A stretch of DNA of 64,000 bases from Spiroplasma eriocheiris. Lineage in GTDB: Bacteria; Bacillota_I; Bacilli_A; Mycoplasmatales; Mycoplasmataceae. The translations under genes were made by a program, and so were the position numbers. Under the pieces are notes generated by a model. It was not told the origin of the DNA. It did no database searches and saw only the letters and a list, made by a program, of their open reading frames with translations. The stretch lies in the NCBI RefSeq assembly GCF_001029265.1, contig NZ_CP011856.1, forward strand, positions 1,178,001-1,242,000, in the 5' to 3' direction. Positions within the stretch are counted from its first letter, which is position 1, and each line of letters begins with the position of its first letter. Below, piece after piece: positions 22,311 through 33,147 of this stretch.

Positions 22311-22535
22311 TTATTTCTTTAAATCATCAATAATTTTAACTAAGTCATTTACTGTTTTAATTTCTGTTAACTTATCATCTGGAATTCGAATTGACAATTT
22401 TTCTTCAGCTAAAATAACCAAATCCATTAAATCTAATGAATCAAGACCAAGATCTTTAAAATTAGTATTCAAATCAACTGTTTTACTAATCCCCCGTTGT
22501 TTTAAAACTTTCTTTAGTTCTTCCATAATATTCAT
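22311..22535 (-). CDS. acpP: Acyl carrier protein
   Basis: A 74-aa helical acidic protein with the phosphopantetheine attachment serine in GLDSLDLMDL near residue 33. Length and charge are normal for ACP. No other fatty-acid synthesis gene is in view, so its job here may be in acyl transfer to phospholipid. GAGGTG precedes ATG at 22533-22535, and a second in-frame ATG follows three codons later. Confidence 0.93.
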   Translation of the reverse strand: MNIMEELKKVLKQRGISKTVDLNTNFKDLGLDSLDLMDLVILAEEKLSIRIPDDKLTEIKTVNDLVKIIDDLKK

Positions 22536-22623
22536 AATGCAATTTCACCTCTATTTATTACTATATTTATAATTATAACAAATAAAATTAAAAATAAATC
22601 TTTTCCATTTTTTAAATGCAATC

Positions 22624-23097
22624 TTAAATTTTAATACGCCAAGAATTAATTATTATATTAGCTAAGGTATAATGAACAATTGTGATTATTTTTGATAACC
22701 CATAATGTTCATTACTACAATCAAAAACTAAATAACTATCTTCATTATTAATAGTTGGAAAAACATTAATTCACTGCGCTAAAAAGATTTTTTTAACGCT
22801 TAAATTTAAGAAAAAATAGTCATTATGTTGAAAGACAATAGTATCATTGAATTGATAGCTAGCTAAAGTTAGTTCATAAGAATCATCATTTCTTGAGGGT
22901 TGGGGCGAAGGCGGAGAGTTGTTAATAACTTGGGGTGATGGTTGGTGTTGCTTAATAATAACATTTTGGTAAATTAAAACTCCAAGACAAGTTAGAAAAA
23001 CTAAAATAACAGCAATAAAAAAACCGATAATAATCTGACGCTTAAATTTTCATTGTTTAAACTTGGTAACGCTTTTCTTGTCATAAGTAACTTCCAT
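22624..23097 (-). CDS. Single-pass membrane protein, 157 aa
   Basis: Residues about 1-20 are basic and cytosolic, about 21-45 form one membrane helix, and about 50-75 are a Pro/Ser/Gln-rich linker. The remainder is a small extracellular beta-rich domain. No family recognised. It follows the 430-aa orphan by about 30 bases, with poor ribosome-binding sequence, so the two may be coupled. Confidence 0.65.
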
Positions 23098-23128
23098 TTG
23101 CTTATTATCTTTTGGTTTCAAAAAAGAT

Positions 23129-24421
23129 TTAATTTTGGAAATAAAAATCTTGAACAAAGTTAGCATATTGGTTATCATCAAAAGGTTGGTTATAATAATA
23201 AGCAAGTCGATCATTATTAATTAAAAATATAGTTGCCGGAGGGTTGATAAAATTATTAAAAAAAGATTTTTTCTGAAACGGAACGCTAATAGTAACCAAG
23301 TTATGAAAATTATGATTATCAAAAACTATTTTTTGGTTAATAATAATTCCTAATGTGGGAATAACCGTTTGTAAAAGTAATTCCTCATGGGCTAGAAAGG
23401 GGTCTATTAATAAACTATTGTTAGTTACCATATTTTCCGTAATTTCAACTCGCTGTTTTTGAGAGTTATAGATGGTATTATTACTAAAATAGTGGTAAAA
23501 ATGCTGATTATAATATTTTAAATAACCGGTTATTTTGTTAAAATTATATTTAGTGGTACTACTTAAAATATAAGTTGTAACTGATAAAGTTAAATTTGGG
23601 TTTGGTAATTTGGTACGGAGTTTATCAATCTTTGTAATAATATCATTAGGGTATTTTTTGCAATCTTCTAAATTATAGTTAAAATTATTATCAAAGTAAA
23701 AGAGACTGGGAATACTGGGATCAGTAATTTTATTATAATAAGTAAACGTTAGCTCATCTTTTAGTAAACTTTTTTGATAGTCAAATTGCTGATTATTTTC
23801 GTTAAAATTCTTATATTTAAAAAGAGCATTAATGACCAAATTAGGAGTATCAACTAGCTGAGGGGTAAGATTTCAATAAATTTCTTGGTATGAATTTTTG
23901 GCAACTAATGCATTATTATCATTATAATCTAGACTAACCACAACTGCAATTTGGTTTCAATTATCATTATTTAAGCAAGTGGTTGGAATAACCTCTTTTG
24001 CTCAATTACCATAACTTAATTGGTGATTTTTGGTAGCTAATAAAGTTTCAGAATTAGTTGCTAATAAGTCACTATTCAACAAGCATCCTTTTTTGTTATT
24101 AAAATTAAAACTTACTCTCATATGATTAAAATTAAAATTTAAATTAGGATACTCATCAAATAACCAATCATACTCAAAATGCGAACGGTGATTATGAATA
24201 CTATAATACTTACTTGTGGGATTGCCATTATCATCAAACCAAGCTGCTAAGTTACCAATGTTAGGACGAAAATAAAACGGAATGGCAAATTTATTATCCC
24301 CGTTAGCAAAAGGATAAACAGAACTTGCAAAATCAAGGGCTAAATTAATTTTATTAGTTGCTAAAAATTCACGGGAATTTTCAACATATAATGAATCTGT
24401 AAATAAATTAGTGCTCAACAT
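23129..24421 (-). CDS. Hypothetical protein, 430 aa
   Basis: A soluble 430-aa protein very rich in Asn, Tyr and Phe, with no signal peptide and predicted mostly beta. No family recognised. It starts at ATG 24419-24421, seven bases after a GGAGG that lies inside the 3' arm of the proS terminator hairpin. Its expression may therefore depend on readthrough. Partner of the single-pass membrane gene downstream. Confidence 0.7.
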
Positions 24422-24424
24422 AAA

Positions 24425-24467
24425 AAAACCTCCTTCAATTAAGATTTACCTAATTAAAGGAAGGTTT
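24425..24467 (-). terminator. proS terminator that contains the next gene's Shine-Dalgarno
   Basis: In minus-strand RNA a long A/C/T arm (24452-24467) pairs with AATTGAAGGAGGTTT, with one bulge. T7 and then ATG follow directly. The GGAGG ribosome site of the 430-aa gene is buried in the stem. Confidence 0.75.
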
Positions 24468-24477
24468 CCTTTATTTT

Positions 24478-25902
24478 TTAATAAGCGCGGGCAAAATATA
24501 CTAAATACTGGGCAGGATTATCACAACGGAAACACTGTCCCGAGACATCTTGAAAAATATCAAACGGGATACAACGAGAAACGGTTTGGGTTTCTTCTTT
24601 AATAATATTCTCACAAGCAATCGCCCCACAAAATGGCACTAAAAATAATGCATTTTTTTGTTTTAAAATTTCTTTATATTCTTCATAAGTATTAACTTTA
24701 ATAGTTCGTTGTTGACGATTTACAAGTGCTCGGTTGAAAAGATTAGCACTAATTTCCGTAAATAATTTATTAATTGTTGGCAAAACTTCCGGAATTTTGA
24801 CTTGAACTTTTTCAAAAGTATCACGGCGAGTGATTGTTACACTTTCTTGCTCTAAATCCCGCGGACCAATTTCAATACGGACAGGGATCCCTTTAATTTC
24901 CGCATTTGCTAATTTATAGCCAAATGATTTCTCCGATTCATCAATAGCCACTCGGAAATCTCCTAACTGTTTTTTAATTTGTTCAGCAACTGTTAATAAT
25001 GTCTCATCATTTTTAACAGGAACAATCATTATTTGCGTTGGAGCAATCATTGGTGGTAATACTAACCCGTGATCATCACCATGGGTCATAATAATTGCCC
25101 CAATTGTACGAGTTGATACACCTCACGAAGTTGAGTAGGCATATTCTAACTGGTTATCTTGGTTTGAAAATTTAATATCAAATGGTTTTGCAAAGTTTTG
25201 ACCAAAATAATGGCTTGTTCCGCATTGTAGAGCTTGCCCATCATACATTAAAGATTCAATGGTATATGTTTCTAATGCTCCCGCAAATTTTTCGCGTTCT
25301 GTTTTTTGTCCACGAATAACTGGTAATAATAAAGCTTCTTCGGCAAATTTACTATACACATCCAGAATTTTTAAGGTAAAATCTTTTGCTTCTTGGGCAT
25401 TTGCATGAATAGTGTGCCCTTCTTGTCATAAAAATTCACTAGTACGTAAAAATGGACGGGTTGTTTTTTCTCATCGCAAAACATTTACCCATTGGTTATA
25501 TAACAATGGTAAGTCGCGATAACCTTGAATTTCTTTCGCAAAAAAAGTTCCGAATAATACTTCCGAAGTGGGGCGAATATATAATTCTTCTTCTAATTTT
25601 TTGTCCCCAACTTTAGTGACCGTTGCAATTTCGGGCGAAAATCCTTCAATATGTTCTTTTTCTTTATCAAATAATGATTTAGGAATTAATAAGGGAAAGT
25701 AAACATTAGTTACTTTTAATTCCTTAAATTTTTGGTCTAAATATTTTTGAATATTTTCTCAAATCGCATAACCATACGGTTTGAAAATCATTGTTCCCTT
25801 CACTGGTCCATAACTAATTAAATCAGCATTAACAACAATATCGGTATATCATTGGGCAAAATCCTCATCACGAGGAGTAATCTTCTCTAATTTTCTACTC
25901 AT
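24478..25902 (-). CDS. proS: Prolyl-tRNA synthetase (short, archaeal/eukaryote-like type)
   Basis: Charges tRNA-Pro. At 474 aa it lacks the editing domain of the long bacterial type. Class II motifs are visible: motif 2 in [16 protein letters not shown], motif 3 near [16 protein letters not shown], and the core loop [13 protein letters not shown]-terminal extension carries RCIPFD and a CFRC pair, typical of ProS type 3. Coupled with the 230-aa gene upstream (three-base gap). Confidence 0.95.
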
Positions 25903-25905
25903 AAC

Positions 25906-26598
25906 TTACTTCTTTCTATTTTTATTAGCAACTTCTTCAATATTTCCTTTTTCACCTTGAAAAACTTTAATTTTTAAATTAGTGCTTTTAACATAATTCT
26001 GAATCCGGTTTAAATATTCATTATTTTTCATTAAAATTCATTTAATACACTCTGGTTTTACATCTTCAAATAAGTGAACACGACGGGTCGTTTCTTCATA
26101 ATACCAATCAGTTTTTGTATTTTCAAATAATTTTTTAATATCAATTGCAATCACAGCAATTTGATTAGGATCAACTTTTTGCTCAGCAATCCAACTTCAA
26201 AAATAGTGGCGGGTTGAATTATCTAATTCAAATTCAATGTGATCAGGTTTTTCTAGGTATGTTCATACAATATATTCACTATCTTTAACGAGGTGAATAT
26301 TTTTAATGGGTTGGATTCCAAACTCTAACTGACGTAGAACATTGCTTACATCTGTATAAAATAATAGCGTACGAATTTTTTGAGCATTTAAATTCTTAAT
26401 AATTTTATGGGTTTTTCGTCTTTTAAAACTAAAACCAGTTTTAATATCTTTGCTGTCTTCTTCGTCATCAAAAAAATTACTCGGTTCTGAATCCTGTGGT
26501 TTTGCTTTTTTTTCATCTTGTAATAAATTATGTTTGCCTGGTTTTTGTTTTTTATCTTCTTCTTCCGGAGTTTTATTTTTTAATTTATTAAATAACAT
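25906..26598 (-). CDS. Hypothetical protein, 230 aa, possible ADP-ribosyltransferase-like fold
   Basis: Residues about 1-60 are acidic/basic and disordered. Residues about 70-215 form a compact domain starting LLFYTDVSNVLRQLEFGIQP, with a later hydrophobic strand IAVIAIDI and a C-terminal beta region. The opening pattern (aromatic-Thr-x-x-x-Asn-Leu/Val, then Gly-Ile) recalls the DarT/DUF4433 group, but the resemblance is weak and unverified. GAGGTGAAGG precedes the ATG. Lies directly before proS. Confidence 0.65.
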
Positions 26599-26659
26599 TC
26601 CTTCACCTCATCTTTTACCACTTAAATATACCATTATTATACTTGATTTTTAAAAGATA

Positions 26660-28198
26660 TTATAAAATTGGACTAACTAATTTTAGGCATTGAAGTCCCA
26701 CCCGGTATTTTAACGGTTTATATTTAATTGGTCATTCACGTCATAAAATTGCATGGTTATAATCTCATTCTCAGCGGGTTAAAAATGTTTTTACAACTTC
26801 CTTATCATAAATAATGGCAGTTGTTTGATGATCTGAAAAAAAACTGCGATAATCTAAATTACATGTGCCAACAATCGCAATTTCATCATCAAAAATAGCT
26901 ATTTTATTATGACAAAAGACATTATTCATTTCATAAATCTTAACACCAACCGCTAGTAATTCTTTACAATAAGTTTTAGTAATATCTAATACAAAAATTT
27001 TATCAGTTAATCCGGGAATCGTTAATCGCACATCAATCCCCGCTTGCGCTGCTGTTTTAAGTGCTAAAATTAATTCCCCAGGGGCTATGAAATAAGGTGT
27101 TGATAACCAAATTCTTTTTTTTGCATTATTAATTAATGAAATATAAGCATCCCGATTTAACGACTCTGAAAAACTAGGATAGTCATTAAAAATTTGCACT
27201 AATGTATTATTTGTTTGGTGATGATCTTTTTTGGTAAAGATATCATTTTCTAATTCACTAATTCGCTCACGTTGTTTGCTAGCAAAATATCAATCATCAG
27301 CAAAAATAACTTCTAAGGCGCGAACCCCATCACCTTCAATTCGTAATTGGACATCATGAAAAAGACCAAATTTTGGCGATTGGTTAACATATAAATCAGA
27401 TAAATTAATTCCGCCGGTATAGCCAATTTTCCCATCAATAACAACATCTTTACGATGGTTACGATAATTAGCATTCCCATTTAAAAATGGTGTAATAATT
27501 GGTAAAAATTTATACATTTTAACCCCAATTTTTTTTAGTTTGCGCAGACTCTTTTCACTAATTTTAAAATAACTTCCCACGTGATCATAAATTAAATAAA
27601 CTTTCACCCCAGCTTTCAAAAGTTCTTTAATAATTTCGGCAAATGCCTCAAATAACTCACCATCCGCAATAATAAAATAAGTTAAGAGAATATATTTTTT
27701 GGCTTTTTGTAAATCAGAAAGAATCCGATAAAAAGCAATTGTCCCGTTTGGCAAAATTTCAACAGCACTATTACCATAGACTGGTTTTTCTGCTTTATGA
27801 TTAAGGAGTTCAAAAGTTCTTGTAAAATGAGGACTTAATGTATTAATCTTTGTTAAGTTTGCAAGATTATCTTCTTGAAACTGTTGGTATTCATTTTTAT
27901 TAATTGCTTCGTAGTAAATTGTTCTTTTATTGGAAAAATGATATTTTCGACCAAAAAAAATGTATGAGCAAAGACCAATAAAGGGAATAAAAATAACAAA
28001 AATTATTCATGATAGCTTAACCTCGTATCTTCTTTTTGAAAAAAATATTCAAAATGCCATTAAAAAGTCAATAATCAAGATTGAAACAAAAATTCAAATA
28101 AAAGCAATATTAAAAATGATTGCCACAACTACGACTGCTGCTACTGCTAGCCCGAATAAAAACATCATTGATAAAATTATTTTTAATCAATTTTTCAT
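26660..28198 (-). CDS. cls: Cardiolipin synthase
   Basis: A 512-aa phospholipase-D-type enzyme that joins two phosphatidylglycerols into cardiolipin at the membrane. Two N-terminal membrane helices (about 7-60) are followed by two HKD motifs: HRKDVVIDGKIGYTGG in the first half and HNKIAIFDDEIAIVGT in the second, each with the downstream Asn/Ser-Asp segment. Full family length. An AGGG site precedes the ATG at 28196-28198. Confidence 0.94.
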
Positions 28199-28249
28199 TA
28201 ATTTTCCCTTTCGTTGTTTTAACTATAATATTATTTTACCAATAAAAAA

Positions 28250-28271
28250 AGTTATATTACTACATATAACT
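28250..28271 (-). terminator. Terminator after tRNA-Ser(GCU)
   Basis: AGTTATAT / ATATAACT stem with a T7 run on minus-strand RNA. Confidence 0.7.
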
Positions 28272-28291
28272 AAGTTTTTCTTTTAAATTAA

Positions 28292-28382
28292 TGGCGGAAC
28301 AGGAGAGACTCGAACTCTCGCGCCGGTTGCCCGACCTAACACCTTAGCAGGGTGCCCTCTTCACCAACTTGAGTACTGTTCC
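28292..28382 (-). tRNA. tRNA-Ser (anticodon GCU)
   Basis: A 91-base class II tRNA with acceptor start GGAACAG, anticodon loop CTGCTAA, a long variable arm and an encoded CCA. Reads AGC/AGU. Confidence 0.94.
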
Positions 28383-28456
28383 AATTGGTATTTTCCACTC
28401 CTATATTATATACAAAATCACCTTAATATAACAAGTATTTTTAATAATTAATTTAA

Positions 28457-28479
28457 AAAACGAATTTAAAATTCGTTTT
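28457..28479 (-). terminator. Terminator of the 423-aa leader-regulated gene
   Basis: AAAACGAATT / AATTCGTTTT stem with a TTTAAATTAA tail. It overlaps the gene's stop codon. Confidence 0.6.
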
Positions 28480-29749
28480 ATTTTATACTATGAACTTCTA
28501 CTAAATCATCATTAACTGAAGTATTATCTGGTGATAATTGGGCTTGTTGGGCAAGGTTTTGTTGCTGTCTTTGAAGATTTTGCTTACGATGATTAGCAAG
28601 TAGTCTTTGTTGGTTGTTGGATGATACGGAGTCATTATTTAAAAGTGGAGTATTTTCATTAATTTCTTGGGGGCGATTTCAATACGCGGTTATTAAATTG
28701 GTAATTTTTTTAACAATACTAAAAGCACCGCGGGTGCTATCAACAATTGAAGAAAATGCTGCTGGTAATACAGCTTCTAGAATTGTTTTCAAAGAATTTG
28801 TTAATCCTTGGTTCGTAATCAAATTTCTTGTTAAAACACCATAAGTCATTAAATTTAAACCTGGTGATAGGACTCCAGTAATGTTATTAATAACTTGCAC
28901 CCCCAAACTTTCTTTTTCTGCACAAATTGTGGCAATCAAGTTGACCATTTCCATTCCCTGGGCCATTGTTGATCAGAAGTTAGTTCCCTTGAAATAAATT
29001 TCTTTAAATAGTTCAAAACCACCATCATGTTCATAAGTTTCATAAGTAGTTTCATAAGTGTGAACTAATTGCATTAAAATATTGCAACCCACTGATAAGT
29101 AAATACTAGTGGCCAGAACTTTTTGGGCATATTTAGTCAAGTTGTGCTTTTCATTATCAAGATATTTTTCAACTAATGGTTTCATTGATAAATAAACAAT
29201 ATCATAGTAATAAAAATATAATCCCTCTGGTTTTCATAAATTAAAATTAGGCATTGTGTATTTTGCCACACAAATACTTGTCGATTCTAAAAAATTTAGA
29301 AAGGTATCTAAAAGTTCTTCTTTTTTAAACCCGTTTTGAGCAATTGCTTTGACATGCATAAAAAATGATCGAACATCTGGTTCAGAAATGTGCTCGTTAA
29401 GAATTTCATCAATTTCGACAATAAAATCAGCAGTTTCCGCATTTAATGAATGATTAGGTTCAACACCAACTTCTAAGATAGTGCTACTTCCTGCTGAGGA
29501 AATAGGTGACTCTGGTGGGTTACTTTCTGTGGGTTCATTTCTTTCTGAAGAATTTATTAGTTCAGATGGGTCTGAGACTGGTGGTAAAGGAGATTCCTCA
29601 CGGAAAAGGAACTCGGGGATAATAACTTCGTCTGCTTCAGAAATTTCATTCGATGCTGAAAAAGTTTTGCTATCTAAATCAGAATCATTTTTAGACAGAT
29701 CATTAGGGGTTGATAAATTTTCAATTGAATTATTGTGTGATTTTGGCAT
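28478..29749 (-). CDS. Hypothetical protein, 423 aa, leader-regulated
   Basis: Residues about 1-110 are Ser/Glu/Pro/Asn-rich and disordered. Residues about 115-360 are a largely helical body, with moderately hydrophobic stretches near 225-245 and 285-330. The tail is Gln/Asn-rich with a PLL motif. No family recognised, no signal peptide. The gene has its own long 5' leader with the GAGT-N10-CCTRA terminator element shared by two other orphan genes in this window, so it is probably part of a common regulon. Confidence 0.75.
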
Positions 29750-29871
29750 AGTTGTTTTCCTTTCATATAATAAATTAAGTATAAAAAAGCATTTTAAGCT
29801 TTCAAACTTAAAATTAGATATTAAAAATATTTTAGTTGCATCACTAAAAAATAATAAAAAATAATTTTAAA

Positions 29872-29920
29872 CAAAAAACACCTAATAAAATAAACTTTAT
29901 TAGGTGTTCTTGACACTCGT
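29872..29920 (-). promoter_or_regulatory. Leader attenuator element 1 (GAGT-N10-CCTAA terminator)
   Basis: In RNA of the minus strand: ACGAGTGTCAAGAACAC, then the stem ACACCTAATAAA / TTTATTAGGTGT and T6. A small hairpin GTGT-CAAGA-ACAC overlaps the terminator's 5' arm, so the two compete. The 423-aa gene starts about 120 bases after it. Confidence 0.65.
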
Positions 29921-30046
29921 TAAAATTGATAATTATTAACTTTTCGTTTTAGAAAAGTACGTTATCATTTTATCACTATAAAAACAGAAAACAATAATTA
30001 TTTAATAAAATAAATTCTTATTAAATAAATTTTAAAAAATAGATTT

Positions 30047-31213
30047 TTATTTAAAGATTCGTTTTAATCGAATTAAAAATTCATTAATTGTTTTATTTGA
30101 ACAACTCAGAACTAACCGAAACCATTTATTTTTTAAATCATAAAAATCATCATTAAATTTTACTAAAAGTTTCTCTTGAAAAAAGCGTTTTTTATAAAAT
30201 GCTAATGTTTTTTTATCATCATTAATTAAAATAACAGTGGCAAAACTGCTTGGCATTGCCATTATTGTTAGTGGTAAATGGTTTTCCCGAATAAAACATT
30301 CAATAATTTTATAGTTTTCTTGAAAGATTAAATGTAATTTATCAATTCATTTTGCCCCTTTTGCTGAATAAACAGCTTTTGTAACTTCGGTTCCAAAAAT
30401 ATCACCTTCGTATAACCAATTTTTTTGATAATACTGATAAATTTTTTGCCGTAGTTCTTGGTTAGGGCAAATAAAATAGCCAGTTGCTAACCCCCCGATG
30501 TTAAAACCCTTGCTGGGAGTGGTACATACAATTACATTATTAAATAATTTTTGATCACTAAGATTAAGAACTGAATTAAAACCTTGGGCATTAGTTAATA
30601 AATCTCCCCCACTTTCATCAGATATTAAAATAACATTATTTTGATAACAGATATTAGCAATTTTTGTTAACTCCTCAACTGTCCATAACTTTCCCCCGGG
30701 ATTCATCGGGTTACAAAGCAAAAATGCTTTTACCATCGGATCACGCAACTGTTCATTCAAAGCATTAAAATCAAATTCAAATTTATTATTTTTAATTTGT
30801 AATTCATTAAAAATAACTTCTCGATAATTAAAAGTACAAATTTTTGGCAGTGCTGAGCGCACTGGACTTGTAATTACAAACTTAGCTCCCACATGACTAA
30901 TCTGGCGAATAATAGCTACAATCCCCAACAATTCACCATAACAATAATTAATCCACTCTTGTTTTAATTCCACATTTTTTCGAATTTTATATCATTTAAT
31001 AATACTCTGGTAATATTCATCATCTAGAACAATATAACTAAGTGACTTAAACCGGCATCGTCTAATGATTTGGCTAAAGATAAAATTCGGTGTTGGAAAA
31101 TCTAAATCAGTAAGTTGACTGGCAATAAAACTTTCATCACTTCCATATTTTTCTTTTAAATATTTTAAGTTCCATCGCCGGTCATTTGAATTTTTTCTAT
31201 TTATTTCTTTCAT
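30047..31213 (-). CDS. MalY/PatB-type PLP aminotransferase (cystathionine beta-lyase-like)
   Basis: A 388-aa fold-type I PLP enzyme. NPMNPGGKLWT matches the NPHNPxGRxWT segment, SDESGGDL holds the Asp that contacts the PLP nitrogen, and the Schiff-base Lys lies in TTPSKGFNIGGL. The IH pair usual after the Asp-Glu is replaced by SGG, which may change substrate preference. The C-terminal small domain is short but ends normally. Likely cleaves cystathionine or cysteine, or transaminates. The gene has no close partner. Confidence 0.82.
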
Positions 31214-31323
31214 TTATAAATAAACCTCCCGCCTTAATTTTAATTTTTCTGTAAAATTATTACAACTTTATTGTGTTAATATAAAAAAATATCTAATTTT
31301 AGACTGGCATCTTAAAACAAAAA

Positions 31324-31344
31324 AGAAGCGCTAAAAGCGCTTCT
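31324..31344 (-). terminator. Terminator of ktrB
   Basis: AGAAGCGC / GCGCTTCT stem followed by T6 on minus-strand RNA. Confidence 0.85.
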
Positions 31345-31424
31345 GTTGATAAATTTCTGTTGAATATCCTTTATATAATTAAAATGTTCAACACTTATTT
31401 TTAAAAATTATTATCCCCGCAGGG

Positions 31425-33029
31425 TTATCCAATTGTAACATCTTCTTCAACATAACTGTATTCTTTGTCCCCTGTTCCTTTAATTGAAACTAATAAGGTT
31501 GAAGAAATTCCCAACTGTCCAATAAACATGTTGGCAATTAATAATAATAAACTAAAGGCGCCCAAGCCATAGGTTTGTAAAAAATTAAAGGTATTTAGAC
31601 CCGTTGTCCCAAAAGCACTACATACCACAAATAAAATATTTAAATAATCTAAGGTTGGGTTTTCAATACTAATTCCTAAAACTGTTCCACCGACCAGCAT
31701 TACGGAAATAATGGTTACTACTAAGGCTCGCTTAACAGTTTCATTCGGAATTTTCCGTTTGAACGCATTGACACTATTATTATTCCGCATAATGGACCAA
31801 ATGGTAATTAGGACAATTGCAAAGGTAGTTGTCCGAATTCCCCCAGCTGTTGAAGAAGGCGCTGATCCAATAAACATCATAATTGACATAATTGCTCGTG
31901 ACCCTGGTAATAATTTAGTACAATCAATTGTTGAAAAACCAGCATTCCGTGTTGACATGGTATTGAATAAAATATTCATAAACCCGTTCCATTTAGTTGG
32001 TGCATCCCGTAAAATTGTTTCAATATAAACAGTATTTCCAAAAGCATCCATTGTTGTCATATTTAAATTAACATATTCCACTAACCAAACTAAGAATACT
32101 CCGACAATGGATACTAACGAATAAGATATAAAGTTAATTTTGGTGAATAAACTAAATTTTACTTTTTCTTTTCGTTTTCAAGCCGCAATTTTTCTTTTAA
32201 TATCATAAAAGGTTGGAAAACCAATTCCTCCCATTACAAATTCAATCATAAAAATAAATTGTAAAAAGTAATTAGTATTATAAGGCATTAAAGAAGAATT
32301 TCCAACAATATCAAACCCCGCATTGTTAATGGCCGAAATTGAATGGAAAACACCACTTCATAAACTGGCTCAAAACCGGTGGTATGTGACATTATCAATC
32401 ATAAATTTTCCCGCCGTACTTCCGGGTGAAAAGTAAAAGTTAAAAAACAGTAAAATGGCCGCAATTACTTCAACAATAATTAGAAAGTAAAAACTACTTT
32501 TAATTAAATCTAAGGTGTGACCAAAACTATTATTTCCCCGCTCACCTTGTACTAACATCCGGTCTTTAATTGAAATTTTACGACCTAATAAAACTAAGAT
32601 CATAATTTTAAAGGTTAAAACCCCAAAACCACCAAACTGAATTAAAATAATAATAATTAATTGGCCAAAAAAGGTATAATCAGCAGCAGTAACTGGAATT
32701 GTTAGTCCAGTGTCAGAAAAAGCACTCGAGGCAGTAAACAATCCAATTAAGAAATTTCAGCGAAAATCATATTGCCCTAGGGGAGTTCCACTCCCATCGG
32801 TAATGTCCCGGGCACCATTATAGACAACCCCCGGAATACATAATAAGAATCCGGAAATTAAAACTACTAAAACATAAATTAAAAATAGTTTCCCTGCTAC
32901 TTTTGAAAAGGGAATAAAATGAATTCTCCTTTTTTTAATTGGTGCAGCGATATCGTCTTCATTGCGTTGATTTAAAAGTTCTTTTCTTTTTTTAAAGATA
33001 TTTTTAAAAAAAGGCTGATAAACTCTCAT
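31425..33029 (-). CDS. ktrB: K+ transporter membrane subunit (TrkH/KtrB family)
   Basis: A 534-aa K+ channel-like protein of the cytoplasmic membrane. The four pore-loop repeats show as SAFSDTGL, INNAGFD, STRNAGFST and SAFGTTGLN, each with the selectivity-filter Gly. A hydrophilic N-terminal stretch of about 45 residues precedes the first helix. It is divergent from ktrA, its regulatory partner, with a shared 118-bp promoter gap. Confidence 0.92.
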
Positions 33030-33094
33030 AGACTATACCTCTATTCAAATATAATATTAATATTATACCAACATTCTCTATAAAGTACCAAAGA

Positions 33095-33122
33095 TTGCTT
33101 ATAATTTTAAAAATAGTATAAT
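33095..33122 (+). promoter_or_regulatory. ktrA promoter
   Basis: TTGCTT, a 16-base spacer and TATAAT, ending 25 bases before the ktrA start. Confidence 0.65.
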
Positions 33123-33147
33123 TAAGCGTGATAAGGAGAGTGATAGG

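Noticed and set aside
29481-29864. A 127-codon plus-strand frame opposite the 423-aa gene
   Set aside because: Mirror of the Ser/Glu/Pro-rich N-terminal region and of the leader; no ribosome site, unusual composition.
29998-30035. An A/T hairpin after the MalY/PatB gene as a terminator
   Set aside because: The stem is only A/T and no T-run follows on the minus strand, so it is too weak to list.
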